From Cordia subcordata (Eukaryota > Streptophyta > Magnoliopsida > Boraginales > Cordiaceae), in assembly GCA_028554755.1 (NCBI GenBank), contig JAPTOF010000028.1, forward strand, positions 3,516,501-3,580,500: a stretch of 64,000 nt of DNA, read 5' to 3'. The number at the start of each line of letters is the position of its first letter. Position 1 is the first letter of the stretch. A program made the position numbers and the translations under genes. The notes beneath the pieces are model-generated. The model was given only the letters and a program-made list of their open reading frames with translations. It searched no databases and was not told the DNA's origin. This document shows, in pieces, positions 45,374 through 56,105 of the stretch.

Positions 45374-46153
45374 TTAGGAAGCATTATCAGTGCATGTAAC
45401 TGGCTGAGTAAGGATTGTAGAGGCATGATCAGGACCCTTGGATATACTCCTAATACATGCATGGCTCAACTGATTATACACATCAGGCATTGGGGGTAAA
45501 GCTGGAGCTGATAGAATCTGTGATCGAACATAGTCATATGAATAGAGAAGACCTCGAAGCATGAGAACCACAAAGAGCTACTTTCTTTGTTTCAGAGCAA
45601 TATCATAGTAAGTAGGAAAAATTTCATTATATTCAGACATTGCCGTCTAGAAGCGCCCAAAATAAATGGAAAGACTCTTTTCATCCAGTTGTATACGTAG
45701 AAGATCATTAATGACATCAAAGATCCGACTGATATTGCTGGTATATATCTCTTGAGCCAAAGTCCAAAATTGTTTGCAAGTATAACACTGGTGAAATGCA
45801 ATATGCAACTCCGGTTCAATCAATTGAAGTAATAAACTGAGGAGTTGAGCATCAAACCTGGTCCCATAGCTGAGACTTCTCCTCTAATAATTTGGGAGCA
45901 TCTTTTGTCAAATAACGAACTAATCCTTGCCCTCGAAACCACAATTTCACAGAAAAGACCACTGAGTAAAGTTATGACCATTAAGTTTGGTCGTAATGAG
46001 CACAAGAGTGCTAGTGAAGTTCGGACCAGCAATAGTCATGTCAGAAAGCTTTTTAGAAATTTTTGAAAGATCATTCTCAGGAATAGTCTCGTCTTGAGCA
46101 ATAGTGACCTTGGTACCACTATCTATGGGAAGATTTTCTTTGAAGGAGGCCAT
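45374..46153 (-). pseudogene. copia gag remnant
   Basis: ATG at 46153 starts MASFKENLPIDSGTKV and leads to TTKLNGHNFTQWS, the standard start of the copia capsid domain. Frameshifts follow at about 45950, and the domain goes on as KLWFRGQGLVRYLTKDAPK, YFPTYYDIA-type and VYNQLSHACI fragments down to 45374. It is of usual gag length but broken in at least four places. Confidence 0.8.
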
Positions 46154-46697
46154 ATTTCAACAAGCTAAGTTTAAAGGACAAAGGGGCAAGGAGACAACGT
46201 GACCACAAAAGAAAAGAAAGACTCAATACATAGACCAATCACACATAATCAGTGTGTCATTTCCTTTTTTTTCTTTTCTTCTTTTTTTTCCTCTTTTTTT
46301 TTACCCTTTTTTTTTTCAAATGAAGCCTAAATGTATTGGTCTGTTACCAAGGCAAATAAAAAAAAAAGAAAATAATAAAAAAAAGAGAAAGCAACAAATT
46401 AAAACTATAAAACATGAAAAAACTCATAATCTGAAAGTGGAACTTAGCGTGGTGGAGAGAGAAGAGTGAGGCAAGCACGATGGTGGGCTTGGATCAAAAC
46501 TCTGACGAAGCTCCGATAGGATTTCGGTGACTGTGTAGGTGCTATGTAGGTCGCCGAGGTGCGACGAGTATTTTGGTGGTGGTGGTTTTTGGTTAGCGAT
46601 AGTGGTGATGGTCTTTTTGTGAGTCTTTGGTGGCGGCTAGGGTTTATAATAATATTTATAAGGTGGTGGCTAGGGTTTATAAGGTAGTAGCTAAGGT

Positions 46698-46740
<43 letters not shown>

Positions 46741-46787
46741 ATTTAGTGAATCTTAAGGTAAATATCTCTCCCTGGCTCTAGATACCA
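46154..46787 (-). other. copia leader with primer site, pyrimidine tracts and TA repeat
   Basis: The primer site TGGTATCTAGAGCCA (complement of 46773-46787) matches initiator tRNA-Met. The leader has a GGYGGCTAGGGTTTATAA unit repeated three times (about 46630-46700), a TA microsatellite (46704-46737) and a T/C-rich tract (46254-46320). Confidence 0.75.
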
Positions 46788-46933
46788 TGTTGAAAAAGAG
46801 AGAGACATTTAAAGGCTAATAATATATTCTCATGTATTAAAAAAATGTGCAATACCCTTTATATAGGGTATACTGTAGTTGGAATAATAAACTATTTTCC
46901 CGATCTGGGATAAATACTATTACTACTTCAACA
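46788..46933 (-). repeat. 5' LTR of the copia element
   Basis: Minus strand TGTTGAAGTAGTAATAG...TTCAACA. It includes CCTATATAAAGGG (46855-46867) as TATA box and is directly followed, on the minus strand, by the primer site. Confidence 0.85.
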
Positions 46934-46938
46934 CCAAT

Positions 46939-47040
46939 CAGCATATGTTCGCAGAGACAAACAACCTATAGTGCTATTATTATGTACAAAATGGTCTACT
47001 AAACCATCTCAAAGCGTGCACAAACTTCTGTTGTCTTTTT
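46939..47040 (+). pseudogene. Displaced end of the MFS gene
   Basis: After removing the copia element and one target copy, the MFS frame runs CAG CAT ATG TTC GCA and stops at TAG 46969-46971. The stretch to about 47040 may be its 3' untranslated region. This is inferred from frame continuity only. Confidence 0.5.
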
Positions 47041-47779
47041 TATTTTCTTATCTTAAATCTTATAAGATCTTATATGATAAGATTTTAAAAGATATCTTAT
47101 AAGAAATAAGCATCTTATTAATAAGATTGTTTGGTATGACACTAATCTTAAATCGTTAAATAAACATATTTGACAATAATGCCTTTTGGGTCAAAACTCG
47201 TGGTATATTATTGTTAGATGTTAAAACTCTAGTAGCTTTTATATTCAAATTGTTCAAAACTTTTTGCAACATTTTTGTTTCTTTTGGGAAGATTGCAAGT
47301 CATCTAAAATACTTGTATTAGTCAAAACTTTTGCATCTCATTTAAAATATTCGTATTTTAGTTATATGTTAAAATTAAGAAATTGTAAAATTAAAAAATT
47401 AAAATAAAAAACTGCTAGATGTTAAAAGTTTACCATTAAAATGAAAAAGAAATTGCTTAATGATAAATAAATTGTAAAAAATAAAATATAGAAGAAATAT
47501 AAATAAGATAAAAATTCAAAGATCAACAAAATAATTTTGTTTTGTCGTAATACCCTCAATTCTTTGAGTCATAACTCATTTTATATTATTAATTTTACGA
47601 TTGAAATGAAAAAATTATTTATTTAAATAAATTGTAGAAAATAAAATATACAAAAAATTTAATTATTTAATGATAAATAAATTATAAAAATAAAATATAC
47701 AAAAAATATTAATAAAATAAAAATTCAAAGATCAACACACTAATCTTTTTTGTCATTGTACATAATAGAAAACATTGTT

Positions 47780-48960
47780 TTAATATAAAATTTTACAATA
47801 TAAATTCCTTTCTTTACCAAATATCACTACACATTCCATCTGGAACACGATCCATCTCCTCTTGTCTTGAATTTGTACTAGTACTTCCAATGCTTCTGTG
47901 CCAATATCATTATCCCTCTCGACAACAACTTCCTCAAAAAATATATCATCAAAATTTTGACAGCGAATATAATTGCGAAGGGCCATTGTTGCCGAGACCA
48001 ATTTCACTTGTGTATCCCAATTATACCCACAATGCATTCTTTTCATGATCTGAAATATATTCTTCCATACTCCAAATGTTCTCTCTATTACACTTCTCAA
48101 CGAAGAATGGCAATAATTGAATAACTCGTTTGGACTTTGAGGGCCTTGGTTTTTGTAATCTTGCAAATGATACCTCTCATTTCTATATGGAGCAAGGAAT
48201 CCTTTCATATTTCAATATCCAGAATCCACAAAATAAAATTGATTTATGTGATCATTAAAAAATTAGAAAAGAATAAAATTAAGAAAATAAAAGATTTTCT
48301 ATTTTATAATAAAGAAAAAACTACTCTTTTTTATAATAAAAAAACACTAACCTCCAACGGGCATCTTGAATTTTTTTGTTTCATCGTGATTTGTATGGAG
48401 AAAGTTATGAGTATCATGCGCCGAACCCTCCAATCTGCCACGCAATATGTGAAACACATATAAAAATTGCAAGTTGCCATGATATTTTGAGTTGGGTAGC
48501 CTTTTCTTCCATAAAATGGATATCTCATGTCAGGTGATAAAACAACTTCAACATGTGTTCCATTATGAATAGTTTCTCCAGATCATTGAACCTTTCTTGA
48601 GCTGCTCTACTACTTTGACTTTGCCCAACAATATATAAGAATATAGCAAGTTTCCCCTCAATTCTTACATTTTACTACATAATATTCCATATTCATTTTT
48701 CAATAGTTCACATAAATTCAAAAAATTAGTCCTATTCATTTGAAGATTTTGAGAACACCTATCAGTTTTCGATGCATTATTTAAGGGTTCCTGAATTCAA
48801 GGCCAGCTTCTCAAAATAGAAGTTTGACAACGAACCCTTCCAGCACATCCATTAGTAGCATTCACTTGATGAAGATAAAAAGGTAGTTCCTACTAATAAA
48901 AATCTTCTTCTATCATTTTCCACACCCTCCGCATAATCATTATCACCAAACATTTCAACA
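47780..48960 (-). pseudogene. HARBI1-type DDE transposase remnant
   Basis: Transposase that would cut and paste the element. The C-terminal frame (48208-47780) is well kept: GFLAPYRNERYHLQDYKNQG, PNELFNYCHSSLRSVIERTF, GVWKNIFQIMKRMHCGYNWD and LVSATMALRNYI. These match the end of the DDE_Tnp_4 domain with its catalytic E. Upstream pieces are RYPFYGRKGYPTQNIMATCN, FTYCVADW (48528-48400) and LPFYLHQVNA with CAGRVRCQTS (48880-48800). The Asp expected in the CDFDMRFT-type box reads N here (CNFYMCFT). Stops and frameshifts separate the blocks, and an AT-rich gap (48210-48350) may be an intron. Confidence 0.82.
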
Positions 48961-49265
48961 CCAGAGGTAAAATCATTAATCACAGAACTATTTTCTTCCA
49001 TTGAATCTATAAACATTTAAACCACACATATATCATAAATTTGATTTGTCAAAAAAGTTCAAATTACAAAATCAGTAATACGAGATAATAGTATTCCAAA
49101 GTAGCTTATTAACTCACAAGTAAAAGGAAAACAAATTGTTCCAAACATTATAAGTAAAACCACTATAGTAGTTCACATAACTCATTAAACTACCAAAAGA
49201 AAATATGTTCAAAGCATCAAGTAAAAATGCTAAAGTAGTACAACACAAAGCCAAGGTGAGACACT

Positions 49266-50509
49266 TCACTCCCATTCTCGCTCCCATTCAGACTTTAGAA
49301 ATGATAATTGAAGATCTTCATCTTTCAAAGCCATGAAAACCTCTCTCCATGCATCAGCCATCTTAAGTGCTCCAAACATTTGCATTTGTGATCCTCGTGC
49401 AACACCTGGAAGATTTTTCAAGACCAATATTGCAGATCCAATGTCATTCTTACATTGTTTCATGCAAGATGATGCTGAGGTGCTCTCAAACATAGATATC
49501 AACTAGTCAAAGTTTCTATTCACTGAAGACGAAGCACCATCTTTTGCTTGCTTCTTCCTTTTGACTCCTTTAGTCACATTACCGCTCCTACTACTTGTTG
49601 GTTGATCATTTGTAGGTAATGTTTGGCCTTTAGAAACAAAATTTTCTTCTACATCTGGGTCACCAATATGTGATTTTGCTACTTGTTTGGAGACCATGTG
49701 TGGATAAGGTAAGCCCGAGTTGGGTATATAAGCATGATCTCCTGTGGCAGTAGTCCCACCATACAACTCCTCCATCAAATTGTAATGCTCATCCCTTGTG
49801 CTTGAATTTGCCATATATTTTATCTTTCTGCAATAATAGACAATTATATTAAAATTTTTGAAATTAACAAACATTATAGGCAAATCATAATAAAATTTTT
49901 GAGGAGTTGTACTTGTATTTTGTCACTCCACCAGTGTTCGATGCAGAAATGGTACCTCTTTCTTCCTTCTAGCCAACTCTGGGTGCCATTCTTTTCGATG
50001 TCCGGTAAAGCCTCCAATCATTTTTAAGTGCATCCTAGTGATTTCTAAATTGCTTTTGTGTATATTCTTTCTCAGTTATCTCATGAAACTTCTTCCTAAT
50101 ATTGTCCCACACAGCGATATTCAAAGATTTGGGTGACTTTTTTACTTTTCTAATTTCTTCAACACAAAGCTCAAGAAATAATTTGTTGCTATCAGTATGC
50201 AGAAATGGTACCGCTTTCTTCCTTCCAACCAACTCTAGATGCCATTCTTTTCGATGTCTGGTAAAGCATCCAGTCATTTTTAAGTGCATCCCAGTGATTT
50301 CTAAATTGCTTTTGTGTATATTCTTTCTCAGTTATCTCATGTAACTCCTTCCTAATATTGTCCCACACAGCGATATTCAAAGATTTGGGCGACTTTTTTA
50401 CTTTTCTAATTTCTTCAACGCAAAGTTCAAGAAATAATTTGTTGCTATCGGTATCCCAATGAGCTGACATCTTACCATTTTTCTCCAAAAAAAAGAAAAA
50501 AGAAATCAC
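49266..50509 (-). pseudogene. Harbinger Myb/SANT-like protein, first exon duplicated
   Basis: Partner protein thought to bind the transposon ends. The Myb_DNA-bind_3-type domain is seen at 50470-50195: DSNKLFLELCVEEIRKVKKS, NIAVWDNIRKELHEITEKEY, TQKQFRNHWDALKNDWMLYQ, with the spaced W residues of SANT folds. A second copy of the domain follows (50210-49943). The C-terminal half (49883-49503) reads EELYGGTTATGDHAYIPNSG, then KGVKRKKQAKDGASS, a basic stretch that may be nuclear. A stop at about 49503 splits off the end (SALVLKNLPGV-type, ending 49266). Confidence 0.8.
49943..50454 (-). repeat. 256-bp tandem duplication of the Myb-domain exon
   Basis: Units 49943-50198 and 50199-50454 each start GCAGAAATGGTACC and align along their length with about a dozen differences. 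The period of 256 bases is not a multiple of three, so reading through both copies shifts frame. Confidence 0.9.
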
Positions 50510-52900
50510 TTATATGATATTCACAAAGGAGAACAACAACCACTTATAACATATTAACAATCTAAATTTAAAAGAAAATATATAGCACAAGCAGCATCAT
50601 TCAAATACACAAAAAAGATAAATGAAGGAAAGAAAATTGATTGATAGTGTAATAAATTATTTTCATAAGGCAATATGCACCAACCTGGGGGAAAAGTAAT
50701 ACAAATAGCCCTTGATAGTTCCTGACTTTCAGGCAATATGTAAAAAGAGCAGTAATGCCACCAACCTAAGAATGCCCAACAACCTATTCCAAATAAAATA
50801 AAAGAACAATAAGTTAGAACTGAAAAATGCAACAGGGTAAGTCATCAAAGTCATATTAGACTAAAGCATTAACCCAGAAGTTCGAAAACTAAAGCACTAC
50901 TACCAACTAAGATAAAATATCATCATCACATAAACAATTGTAGCCCATTAGGTTAGAAAGGAATACTAGTGTTCAGAATGTTTAAAAATTCCTTACTACT
51001 TGATGAAAGAATGATAAAAATTGAAAGAGCTTGCATATGAGCACTGTGAATGTTGATAAACAGAACAAGACAAATATGTGTTTATGTGTAACTTTTGATA
51101 TTCTAATCCTTGGTTGAAATCTATAATTCCTTTCAGAGTTATTATAATATCTGAATAAAAGAAAACATTTAAAACAGTAAACACCATCAAGGTCAAGACA
51201 ACATCTCTAACCAATTCAACAATCTTATCTCTAGGAAAAGTACAGAGCAGAAAAGTTGTTCAATCATCCTAAAAGCGTATTTTACTACTAGTACTTGTTA
51301 TCCAAAGAAAATTAGAAATGGCAAAGCCACAAGTCAAAAGGCATGATAATATCTTCTTCTAATGCATAAAATCTTTAGAGGCTGTTAACATTTTGACTAA
51401 ATCTTTGGCTCAACTTATGGGTATTGTTAATGCATTTTTCAAACTCATTGACTTGAGACCACCAATTCTCTTGTAATTGGAGTTAAGCTCTTTTAGTAGA
51501 AAGAAAATATAAAATTATAAAAAGATTATGCACAAGAAGAAGTAGAAGAAAGAGAAACATACACTTGGGTCACTTTGAATTCCGTTTGGGTGAGGCCTTA
51601 GCAAAACAAATTTATGGCTACAAGAACATGAAAGATACCAACTGGTAACCCCATCTGGGAAAACATCTCTACAATGAAGTTCATTCACATGCTAGCAAAA
51701 CAAGTTCTGAAAAGGAAAAGGTATCATGTATAATAGTTGATGCCAACTCCTTACTATCTAGTACTCGCTAATGAAATGAAATAGCCAAGCACTTTTTGAT
51801 TCTCCTGCTATGTTTGTTATATGCTTATCTTGAATCTTTGCTTTAAGCTTTTCAGTTAAGATAGTTGCTTAAAATTCAAAATGATTACATAGCAAATTCT
51901 TTTTTAATGATTTAATCTTTTTGATAAGATAGTCACATAATACAAACTTGTAGACACACAAATATGTACATAAATGAATACAGAAAGATATGGTGAGAAA
52001 AGGAGAAAGAAAATGATACCTTCATGAAGTTGGCCTCTTTGTTTGATGTCTGAACTAGAAGATCCTTTTTCTTGGTGACTTAATGATGAAAAGGTCTCAA
52101 CCTTTCACCACAAATGAGCCAGTTCTACCAAGCTGACGCAAAAAAACAATAGCAAGGGGGGTTAGGTGATGAAATCTTGAGTAAAGTTTTACACATAAGC
52201 TCCTTAAAAGTTAAAACATCTTCAGAAATAAATACTTACATGAACTCAAACTTTTATTACTTCCAATCAAGAGAAGGCAATCCTCATATTAACAATAGTA
52301 AGAACCAAATCCTTATAAACCAAACAGAATTTTTTTTCGTAAAACCATTGCTAAAATTCAGTGTCTCATACATAGACTCACACTCAAAATGCATAAAATT
52401 AACAAAATCACATTAAATTTATTTTATTGAAAAATCAAAGAAAACCCAATAATCTAAATCCAGATTTGATGAAACCTATATGATAAAATTAAGATCTATG
52501 GCATTAATTAACTCTAAAATGAGGGTGACAAATACAAAAAATGGTGACAATGTGGAAATGGACTTACCAATCTTGAAGGTGGTTAATGTTGTTGTATGTC
52601 CAAGGTTTGGCCGTGGTGCTGGAGGTGGTAGAAGTGGATGGTATGGTGGTAATGGTAGTGATGGCTATGGCGGTGGTTGAAGCTAAGCTTTTGAGAGATG
52701 GCTATGGAGCTTTGAAGCTAAGCTTTTGAGATATGACTATAGAGCTTTTCTTTTTAGTCGAAGTAAAGAATGATATAGGGAGGGTAATTTGGCTAAGCAA
52801 AGAGGAGTAATTAGGGAAGGAAAAGTTTCATTGAACTTTTGATAATACCAAGCGTGTCCCTTGTGTGGAGGTTATAAGATTTAAGCATCAGATTTGTATC
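50510..52900. other. Harbinger 5' region, non-coding
   Basis: AT-rich, no supported frame. A 35-bp unit AGCTAAGCTTTTGAGAGATG and following bases is duplicated at 52680-52750. A Gly-rich 66-codon frame (52480-52680) lies on the other strand and is treated as chance. Confidence 0.4.
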
Positions 52901-52914
52901 TTGTTTCTTTTAGT

Positions 52915-53030
52915 TATAAAAATAAGATCTTATCATAAGAATCATATTATGAGCTCTAAACAAACACTACTTTTTAAAATAAGATCTTATAAGAAATAAG
53001 ATCTTATGATAATATCATAACAAACACAAC
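52915..53030. repeat. Cluster of ATAAGATCTTAT palindromes at the right transposon end
   Basis: Three full or near-full copies (52921-52932, 52979-52990, 52998-53007) lie next to ATCATATTATGA and CTTATAAG. A matching set lies at the left end (47060-47130). They may be transposase or Myb-protein binding sites; this is inferred. Confidence 0.5.
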
Positions 53031-53384
53031 ATTCATCAACAATAACGACCAGAGTTGTGAATCGGCAGATATATGTCTTCAACAAGATCAAAAAAATTTT
53101 TTGAACCTAAATTTTTTATTTATGACACCAAGATATGACATTAACTCCAAGGTGTATCAATTTTGTTTTCTTTTTAATTGAGTCAACATTTTCCACTATT
53201 TGGACTTTGAAATGCAAAATATAAGGTTGCATTTGGTTTGCCTGTTTTTTATTTTCATTTTCATAAAAAAATAAAAATTATGATAGAAAAGTCATTTGGT
53301 TAACTATTTTAATTTTCATTTTCAAAAAATAGAAAATAGTTTTTTAGGAAATCAGAAAACATTAAAAAAATGTTTTTCTCTGAA

Positions 53385-53625
53385 AATAAGGTGGTAATTT
53401 TGTAAATAACTCAAAAAGATGTAGAAACAAAGTGGCAGTTCTGTAAATAACTCTAAAAGATTTAAAAAACAAGGTGGCAATTTTGTAAATACCTCTAAAA
53501 TATTTAGAAAATAAGGTAGTAGTTTTGTAAATATATCTAAACAATTTAGAAAACAAGGTGACAATTTTGTAAATATATCTAAAAGATTTAGAAAATAAGG
53601 TGGCAATTTTGTAAATAAACATAAA
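53385..53625. repeat. About 50-bp minisatellite inside the MITE
   Basis: Five units of the type AARGTGGCAATTTTGTAAAT, AWMTCTAAAAGATTTAGAAA follow one another at a period of about 48-52 bases. The antisense open frames at 53352-53673 are repeats of this unit and not genes. Confidence 0.85.
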
Positions 53626-53676
53626 AAAGAACACTTTTGTTAACCAAACACATTCTTTAAATTTTAAAAACAAAAA

Positions 53677-54009
53677 GAGTAAATTGCATATTACCCCCTT
53701 GTTCTCTGACCTATGTACACCATTCCCCCTTGTAGAATTAAAACTAGCTAATTACCCCCTATACTTTGACCTATTTGCACGATACCCCCTGAAGTTTTTT
53801 AAAGTGTGCAAAATACCCTTGAAATATATGACAGCAGGGGGTATTTTTCACACTTTTAAAAACTTCTAAGGGTAATTAGCTAGTTTTGATATTAGAAAGG
53901 GGTAAGGTGTATATAGGTCAAAGTACAGGGGATAATTAGCTAGTTTTGATATTTCAGGGGGGTATGGCACACATAAGTCAGAGTATAAGGAGTAATATGC
54001 AATTTGCTC
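53677..54009. mobile_element. MULE-type foldback MITE nested in the Harbinger-type MITE
   Basis: 333 bp with long imperfect inverted ends: GAGTAAATTGCATATTACCC at 53677 and ATATGCAATTTGCTC at 53995-54009. The inverted similarity runs on over most of the element (CCCCCT..GACCTATG; GCTAGTTTTGATATT). The 10-bp AAAACAAAAA flanks it on both sides (53667-53676 and 54010-54019), fitting the 9-10-bp duplications of Mutator-like elements. Confidence 0.88.
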
Positions 54010-54102
54010 AAAACAAAAATGAAAATTATTTTCAGAATATGAAAATAGAAAATGAAAACCAAAAAATGAAAATAGAAAACAGGCAAACCAAACGCAACCT
54101 AA

Positions 54103-55370
54103 CATTCTACTCAATTTCACTTTAATCATCTTACAATGAGCTAGTTATGGAGATCAGAGCATTTTCAAATTTATGATTTTTCTATATGTTCTGTTTCCCA
54201 TGAAAAGCAACTATTAAGTAGCAAATAGAATTCCACATCTGGTCAAATTGCGTTTGTGGTGGACATTGAAGCCTTAGCATGAAAAAGAAACAAATACCTT
54301 GAGCTTAAGAAAATTTTCTTTTTTATTGAATAGAGTCTTGGAGTAGGTATGATAGCTAGCTGAGGAATCGAGCTGAAATAGACCATGCATCACCATTTGA
54401 GAGGTATTTTATCCTTCTTATATGATGTGTACAATTAGAATTTTGATGATCAGGTTCTGGTCTATGAATTTCAATGCCAATCTCTTGTTACATTCAAATG
54501 AACTTCCTCTAGATTTTCTTTTTCTCCACCATTTCATTGAATATGATTTGCTTGAGGAATTACTTGCACGGTAATTGTCTTTCTCTATCTTTTAAAGCTC
54601 ATACATAATATCTAGAGTCCGTGCATTTGCTTGCTTAATCAAGTGATTGGCGTTGAATGTATATATTTGCCGAGTTACATGAGTAATCTTATTTGACCAA
54701 AAAAAAATCAATAATTTTATTAATTTCCTTGCTTCAGAAGTTCAACAACGTGTCTGATCATGCTTCTCCATGAATAAGAGTTTATCTAAAACAATAGAAC
54801 CGGTCATCTAATTACGCCATTTTTTTGACCCAAAAAAAAAAAGAAAAGATGAAAAGAAAAAAATTATGCCCTTAATTTTTTATTTATTATGCAACATTCT
54901 TTATAACGTAAGAGTATTACTAAAATTTTTCATAACATAAAGGGTATAACGAGTTTTAAAATAACAAGAGATTTCATGTAATCTTAGCAAAACACAAGGG
55001 GTAAAATACCCGTACGAAAATTCTAGATTTTCCCTATACTCTATCCACAATCTTTTTCATTCTTGTGTTAATTCCTTTCTTTGCTTCAGGTGCCTTACTG
55101 GAGTAGTGACGTAACGCAATACATGGTATTTCGAAAGACATGGAGAAATCTAGATAGGAGTTAATTTGGCACAAAATGTTGATCCTATTGGATAACAAAT
55201 CAATAGAATGAACTAGGTAAATAGAATTGGAAAAGAGGTCAATCCTCCCCTCCCCTTTGTTTTAGCACATTTCCGACTGTGGGCCTTTCAGTTCACGGGT
55301 CGACAAACGTGAATTTGTTCGACTGAACTCCTTGGCTCCATGGTCAAACTGTTAAAAAAGATTAAATAAG
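54103..55370. other. DNA without recognised features
   Basis: AT-rich with some A/T runs (54832-54845). No frame, repeat or element end could be supported. Confidence 0.3.
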
Positions 55371-55374
55371 TGAG

Positions 55375-55690
55375 AGGCTCTGAACGAATTCTACCGAAGT
55401 TCCTTTTAGACCTAGAGGTTGTGCCAGTAACTCACACACCAATAACGTTGTGTTGCGATAACAACAATATTGTTTCACAGTGCAAAGAGCCCAGGAATCA
55501 CAAAAAGGGTAAACGCATTGAATGAAAATATCATTTGATCTGTGAGTTTATTCAAAGAGGAGATGTAGTAGTTGAAAAGATAGCTTCAGCGGGAAACTTG
55601 GCAGACCCATTAACAAAGACTCTTCCAGAGAAAATGTCTACCACACATTTGGAGTCCATGGGCATTAGGTTGTGCAGAAGTGATCTTTAG
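55375..55690 (+). pseudogene. copia RNase H C-terminal end
   Basis: The reading is TITLCCDNNNIVSQCKEPRN, HKKGKRIE, then KYHLICEFIQRGDVVVEKIA, SAGNLADPLTKTLPEKMSTT and HLESMGIRLC, the standard end of copia pol, closing at a stop near 55689. One stop interrupts it (in IE-stop-KYHL). It would act in removal of template RNA. Only this end of the element is present. Confidence 0.82.
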
Positions 55691-55704
55691 TGCAAGTGGG
55701 AGAT

Positions 55705-56105
55705 TGTTAGGATTAGTATGCCCTAAAGCTAACTTGTACGTGACATTTTGGATGTTAAACAATGTCTAATGATTTTTGTTAAATGGCATTATGAGTTTCT
55801 TACATAGTATCTCTATTATGTTTTATTGATGCATGTATAAAGGTCCTTTGACTTGAACTAATGAGTTGGGTATGCAGTGAAGCTGGACACACATAGGTCC
55901 GATTCTAGATTTAGTCACGTCATAAATTGAATTTGTAATTGGATAGTAATGTTAAGCACTCTACTGGGATAAGGTTATATAGAGCAAGTCTCCTCTTTGA
56001 GGGTGATCTACCTGGGTCATTAAAGGACTTTCCAGATTTGTCTCAATAATACGTGTGTCACGTATTGGACAAGACCATTGTGAGAATGTTTTCTAGAGAC
56101 GTATT
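55705..56105 (+). mobile_element. Start of a copia 3' LTR
   Basis: GCAAGTGGGAGAT (55692-55704) is the polypurine tract, directly followed by TGTTAGGATTAGTATGCCC, a copia LTR start. Similarity to LTR style continues to about 56105, where the LTR is cut by the sequence of the PMD remnant. Confidence 0.75.

Larger units (their letters stand above)
41789..46933 (-). mobile_element. Full-length Ty1/copia element, minus strand, inactive
   Basis: About 5.1 kb with very short LTRs: 41789-41900 (112 bp) and 46788-46933 (146 bp), both TGTTGAA...TTCAACA. Flanks CCCAT (41784-41788) and CCAAT (46934-46938) match at four of five bases, a likely target duplication. Reading leftwards: LTR, tRNA-Met primer site (46787-46773), leader, gag, protease, integrase, RT, RNase H, purine tract (41901-41916), LTR. 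All the coding regions carry stops or frameshifts. The 112 and 146 bp lengths differ because of gaps in the left copy. Confidence 0.9.
47041..53030 (-). mobile_element. PIF/Harbinger-type DNA transposon, minus strand, inactive
   Basis: It carries the two genes of plant PIF/Harbinger elements on one strand: a Myb/SANT-like protein (upstream, 49266-50509) and a DDE_Tnp_4/HARBI1-type transposase (47780-48960). Ends are suggested by TGTTTGGTATGA (47138-47149) and its complement-like TCATAACAAACA (53015-53026). The DNA near both ends is full of the palindrome ATAAGATCTTAT and near copies (47060-47130, 52920-53010). No clean 3-bp duplication could be fixed, so the ends are approximate. Confidence 0.7.
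53225..54099. mobile_element. Harbinger-type MITE with TAA target duplication
   Basis: Terminal inverted repeats GGTTGCATTTGGTTTGCCTG (53225) and its complement CAGGCAAACCAAACGCAACC (54080-54099), extended by TATTTTCATTTTC-type sequence, differ at one base. TAA occurs on both sides (53222-53224 and 54100-54102), the 3-bp duplication of PIF/Harbinger elements. There is no transposase. It contains a 50-bp minisatellite and a second MITE. Confidence 0.88.

Noticed and set aside
46254..46469. 71-codon frame in the copia leader
   Set aside because: Made of T- and A-runs in a leader, on the strand opposite to the element.
52480..52680. Gly-rich frame of 66 codons on the plus strand
   Set aside because: The Gly run comes from a short GGTGGTA-type low-complexity stretch; no domain is seen and the rest of the frame is random.
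53352..53673. Minus-strand frames with repeated NLLDIFTKL-like segments
   Set aside because: They translate the 50-bp minisatellite inside the MITE; no independent evidence of a protein.
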